Shown here in pieces: positions 5,147-6,434 of a DNA stretch of 6,434 bases (positions within the stretch are counted from its first letter, which is position 1; every line of letters begins with the position of its first letter). The notes under the pieces are model-generated. The model saw only the letters and a list, made by a program, of their open reading frames with translations, was not told where the DNA came from and made no database searches. Origin of the DNA: Treponema sp. (GTDB lineage Bacteria > Spirochaetota > Spirochaetia > Treponematales > Treponemataceae). Both the position numbers and the translations under genes were made by a program. Where the stretch lies: assembly GCA_016293645.1 (NCBI GenBank), contig JAEDDW010000093.1, forward strand, positions 1-6,434, read 5' to 3'.

Positions 5147-5959
5147 TCATTTACCAAAAAGCTTTACCTGCTCGGCAAGTTCTTCACGGGTAAGACTCTC
5201 ATTGTGCTTGAGCATGCTTGCCGGAATTCCGTATGCCTTCTCAAGCTCATCGTTTGTCATGACTTCCTCAACAGTTCCGTATGACATGTCCCTGTTTGGA
5301 TGGATCAGAAGAACCTTTTCGGCAAACATCCGCGTAAGGTCAAGTTCGTGCATTGAAATGAACATTGGTGTTTTTGTTTCCATAGAATATGCGCGAAGAT
5401 ATTCCAGGGCAGACATTTTCTGCTTGTCTTCCATGGCAAACAGAGGTTCATCCATGAAGACGCTGGCACTTCCGTATAGAAGACTGAATGCAAGAAGAAC
5501 CCGCTGATTCTCGCCTTTTGAAATCTGCGTAAGGCCGTGGTTCATCACAGACGAAAGTTCAAATGTATCAACAACTTCGCTGAAAAGATCACTGCCCTTT
5601 ATCCCCTTGGCGTTTGCCTTGAGGGCACCGTTCTGGTAGACATAGGAAAGAAGCTGCTCAACCTTGTCCTCAGATTCAAACTCCATGTTCTGGTAAATCA
5701 TGGAAGCAAGAAGATTCTTTTTTTCTTCCGCAAGTGTATTTACATCCTGACCAAGAAGGTAAATTTTTCCGTTTGCAGGCTGAATACGACCGCTTGCCAG
5801 AAGCATGAAAGTAGATTTTCCGCATCCGTTTGGCCCGATGATGCTGGTAAATGCACCCGGGATGCTTCCGGTAAAATGATCAAAAACTGGAGGCAATGCA
5901 TCCTCGCCTTCTTCTACCGGATAAGAAAAAGAAACGTCGTTAAAGTCAATAAAATTCAT
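5147..5959 (-). CDS. Orphan ABC-type ATPase with atypical signature motif
   Basis: A 270-residue single nucleotide-binding domain. Walker A GPNGCGKST (42-50), Q-loop IYQ (Q90), signature region QISKGENQR (145-153), Walker B ASVFMDEP (165-172, E171 catalytic) and H-loop SMHELD (H204). The C-terminal stretch YGTVEEVMTNDELEKAYGI resembles FepC/BtuD-type importer ATPases. The signature reads ISKGE instead of LSGGQ, keeping S and the second G. No permease or binding protein is beside it, so the partner is unknown; a soluble, non-transport ABC role is also possible. Start: the frame runs open to 6031, but ATG 5959 matches the normal N-terminus (MNFIDFNDVSFSY). No SD precedes it; instead TATAAT lies 6 nt before the ATG with TTGAAT 17 nt further up, predicting a leaderless transcript. 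It follows the DUF1653 gene by 31 nt. Confidence 0.86.
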   Translation of the reverse strand: MNFIDFNDVSFSYPVEEGEDALPPVFDHFTGSIPGAFTSIIGPNGCGKSTFMLLASGRIQPANGKIYLLGQDVNTLAEEKKNLLASMIYQNMEFESEDKVEQLLSYVYQNGALKANAKGIKGSDLFSEVVDTFELSSVMNHGLTQISKGENQRVLLAFSLLYGSASVFMDEPLFAMEDKQKMSALEYLRAYSMETKTPMFISMHELDLTRMFAEKVLLIHPNRDMSYGTVEEVMTNDELEKAYGIPASMLKHNESLTREELAEQVKLFGK

Positions 5960-5965
5960 GATGCC

Positions 5966-5994
5966 ATTATATATTTGAAGCGGGAAAAATTCAA
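5966..5994 (-). promoter_or_regulatory. ABC ATPase promoter, leaderless geometry
   Basis: On the minus strand, TTGAAT (5994-5989), exactly 17 nt, then a perfect TATAAT (5971-5966), 6 nt, then ATG (5959). The -35 overlaps the TGA stop of the DUF1653 gene (5993-5991). The expected start site is the A of the ATG. Confidence 0.6.
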
Positions 5995-6242
5995 TTTTGC
6001 CCGGCAACCGACTGTATGTCCTGTTCCTCAAAGCGCCACTTCTGTTTTACATCCGGATACTTTTCATGATCCACTTCCTCAAGGAACATTTCAAGCGGCC
6101 TTACCCATAGGGAACCGTCACCATACAACCTGCGGTAGACTACCATTTTTTCCTTTGTTTCCGAATGAAACGCAACATCAACAACAATATAGCTGTCTCC
6201 CTTGAAATGCCTGTAAACCTTATTGATCTTTATTTCACGCAT
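5991..6242 (-). CDS. DUF1653-family protein
   Basis: An 83-residue cytosolic protein matching the short DUF1653 family: VYRHFKGDSYIVVDVAFHSET (9-29), EKMVVYRRLYGDGSLWVRPLEMFLEEVD (31-58), then a divergent tail. Family hallmarks are the opening YRHFKG, the HSET turn, and LYGD followed by WVRP and MFLE. The function of the family is unknown; it is a small beta-rich domain found widely in bacteria. Start: the frame is open to 6287 (a TTG) and has an ATG at 6266, but ATG 6242 gives the usual family N-terminus just before the domain. No SD precedes it; TATTAT ends 7 nt upstream with TTGTCT at a 17-nt spacing, so it may be leaderless. It is upstream of, and close to, the ABC ATPase gene on the same strand, but each seems to have its own promoter. 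Confidence 0.87.
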   Translation of the reverse strand: MREIKINKVYRHFKGDSYIVVDVAFHSETKEKMVVYRRLYGDGSLWVRPLEMFLEEVDHEKYPDVKQKWRFEEQDIQSVAGQN

Positions 6243-6249
6243 AGGCGGA

Positions 6250-6278
6250 ATAATACCCTGCCCCATAGCTAAAGACAA
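6250..6278 (-). promoter_or_regulatory. DUF1653 gene promoter, leaderless geometry
   Basis: On the minus strand, TTGTCT (6278-6273), 17 nt, TATTAT (6255-6250), 7 nt, then ATG (6242). The hexamers match consensus at 4/6 and 5/6. If used, the start site would fall at or one nt before the start codon, and the longer start candidates at 6287 and 6266 would not be in the transcript. Confidence 0.5.
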
Positions 6279-6339
6279 GCCACCCAAACAGCAAATTCAA
6301 TAGAAAACAATGCATTTTATCATTTTCTCCATTTCTTTA

Positions 6340-6368
6340 TTGACACTATTTTCTAAAAACACTATATT
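6340..6368 (+). promoter_or_regulatory. Promoter of tRNA-fMet
   Basis: A perfect -35 TTGACA (6340-6345), 17-nt spacer and TATATT -10 (6363-6368, 5/6) predict transcription from about 6375, some 11 nt before the mature tRNA 5' end at 6386. It is the strongest promoter in the window, as expected for a stable RNA. Confidence 0.82.
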
Positions 6369-6385
6369 ATTTGAACATAATACGA

Positions 6386-6434
6386 CGCGAGGTAGAGCAG
6401 TTGGCAGCTCGTCGGGCTCATAACCCGGAGGCCG
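6386..6434 (+). tRNA. Initiator tRNA-fMet (CAT), 5' part, cut by the window end
   Basis: The first 49 nt of a tRNA. Acceptor 5' strand CGCGAGG, D-arm GAGC/GCTC, anticodon arm TCGGG-CTCATAA-CCCGG with anticodon CAT at 6419-6421. Three consecutive G:C pairs at the bottom of the anticodon stem, A11:U24 in the D stem and C as first base (expected to be unpaired opposite A72) mark it as the initiator, not elongator Met or tRNA-Ile2. The 3' half (T-arm, acceptor 3' strand) lies outside the window. Confidence 0.92.

Noticed and set aside
5960..6031. 24-codon N-terminal extension of the ABC ATPase
   Set aside because: It overlaps the end of the DUF1653 gene and spans the TTGAAT/TATAAT promoter; the ABC domain starts at ATG 5959.
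5537..6205. 222-aa plus-strand frame
   Set aside because: Antisense shadow of the ABC and DUF1653 genes, with no domain or SD.
6243..6287. Upstream starts (TTG 6287, ATG 6266) for the DUF1653 protein
   Set aside because: They add residues not expected in the family and fall inside or upstream of the predicted promoter, though without a mapped start site this is not certain.
1..6434. CRISPR array, transposase or integrase
   Set aside because: No regularly spaced repeats and no recombinase-like coding frame on either strand.
6386..6434. Use of the tRNA as an integration site
   Set aside because: The 3' half, where att sites usually lie, is outside the window, and no integrase is visible.

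Overview
The window looks like a chromosomal segment of a host-associated spirochaete, most likely a gut or rumen Treponema. This is inference from overall protein character, moderate GC, small secreted Lys/Glu-rich proteins and GC-rich intergenic blocks. No diagnostic marker is present and no database search was possible.

Left part (about 1-3150): a thiol/metalloid-type module. On the minus strand, in transcription order, are an ArsR-family repressor, an ArsP/DUF318-type permease with the TPFCSCS signature, a small CxxC thioredoxin-like protein with a Cys-rich N-terminus, a hairpin terminator, and a 36-residue Cys-rich protein resembling the DUF6485 family. Diverging from arsR on the plus strand is a YeiH/UPF0324 membrane transporter. 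Copies of ATATCG (either orientation) lie in the arsR-yeiH gap, where one sits inside the predicted arsR promoter, and in the arsR-permease gap, where two form an inverted repeat. A plausible reading is that ArsR senses a thiophilic toxicant through its CxC motif and C-terminal cysteines. It would control efflux by the permease with a redox partner, and possibly the divergent transporter.

Middle part (about 3153-5146): a non-coding stretch holding a GC-rich (about two-thirds GC) structured block that looks like a dispersed intergenic element. It is followed by a plus-strand pair: an M29-type aminopeptidase with the full Glu/Glu/His/His-x-Asp ligand set, and a small exported Lys/Glu-rich protein whose start overlaps the aminopeptidase stop (ATGA). 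Two hairpins separate this pair from the convergent genes to the right.

Right part (about 5147-6434): on the minus strand, a DUF1653 protein then an orphan ABC ATPase with an atypical signature motif. On the plus strand, a textbook promoter drives the 5' part of an initiator tRNA-fMet cut by the window end.

A cross-cutting pattern concerns translation starts. The arsR, permease, thioredoxin, DUF6485-like and yeiH genes have clear Shine-Dalgarno sequences. The aminopeptidase, DUF1653 and ABC genes have none, and instead carry a -10-like hexamer ending 6-7 nt before the ATG, the geometry of leaderless mRNAs. This is the most testable unexpected observation here.
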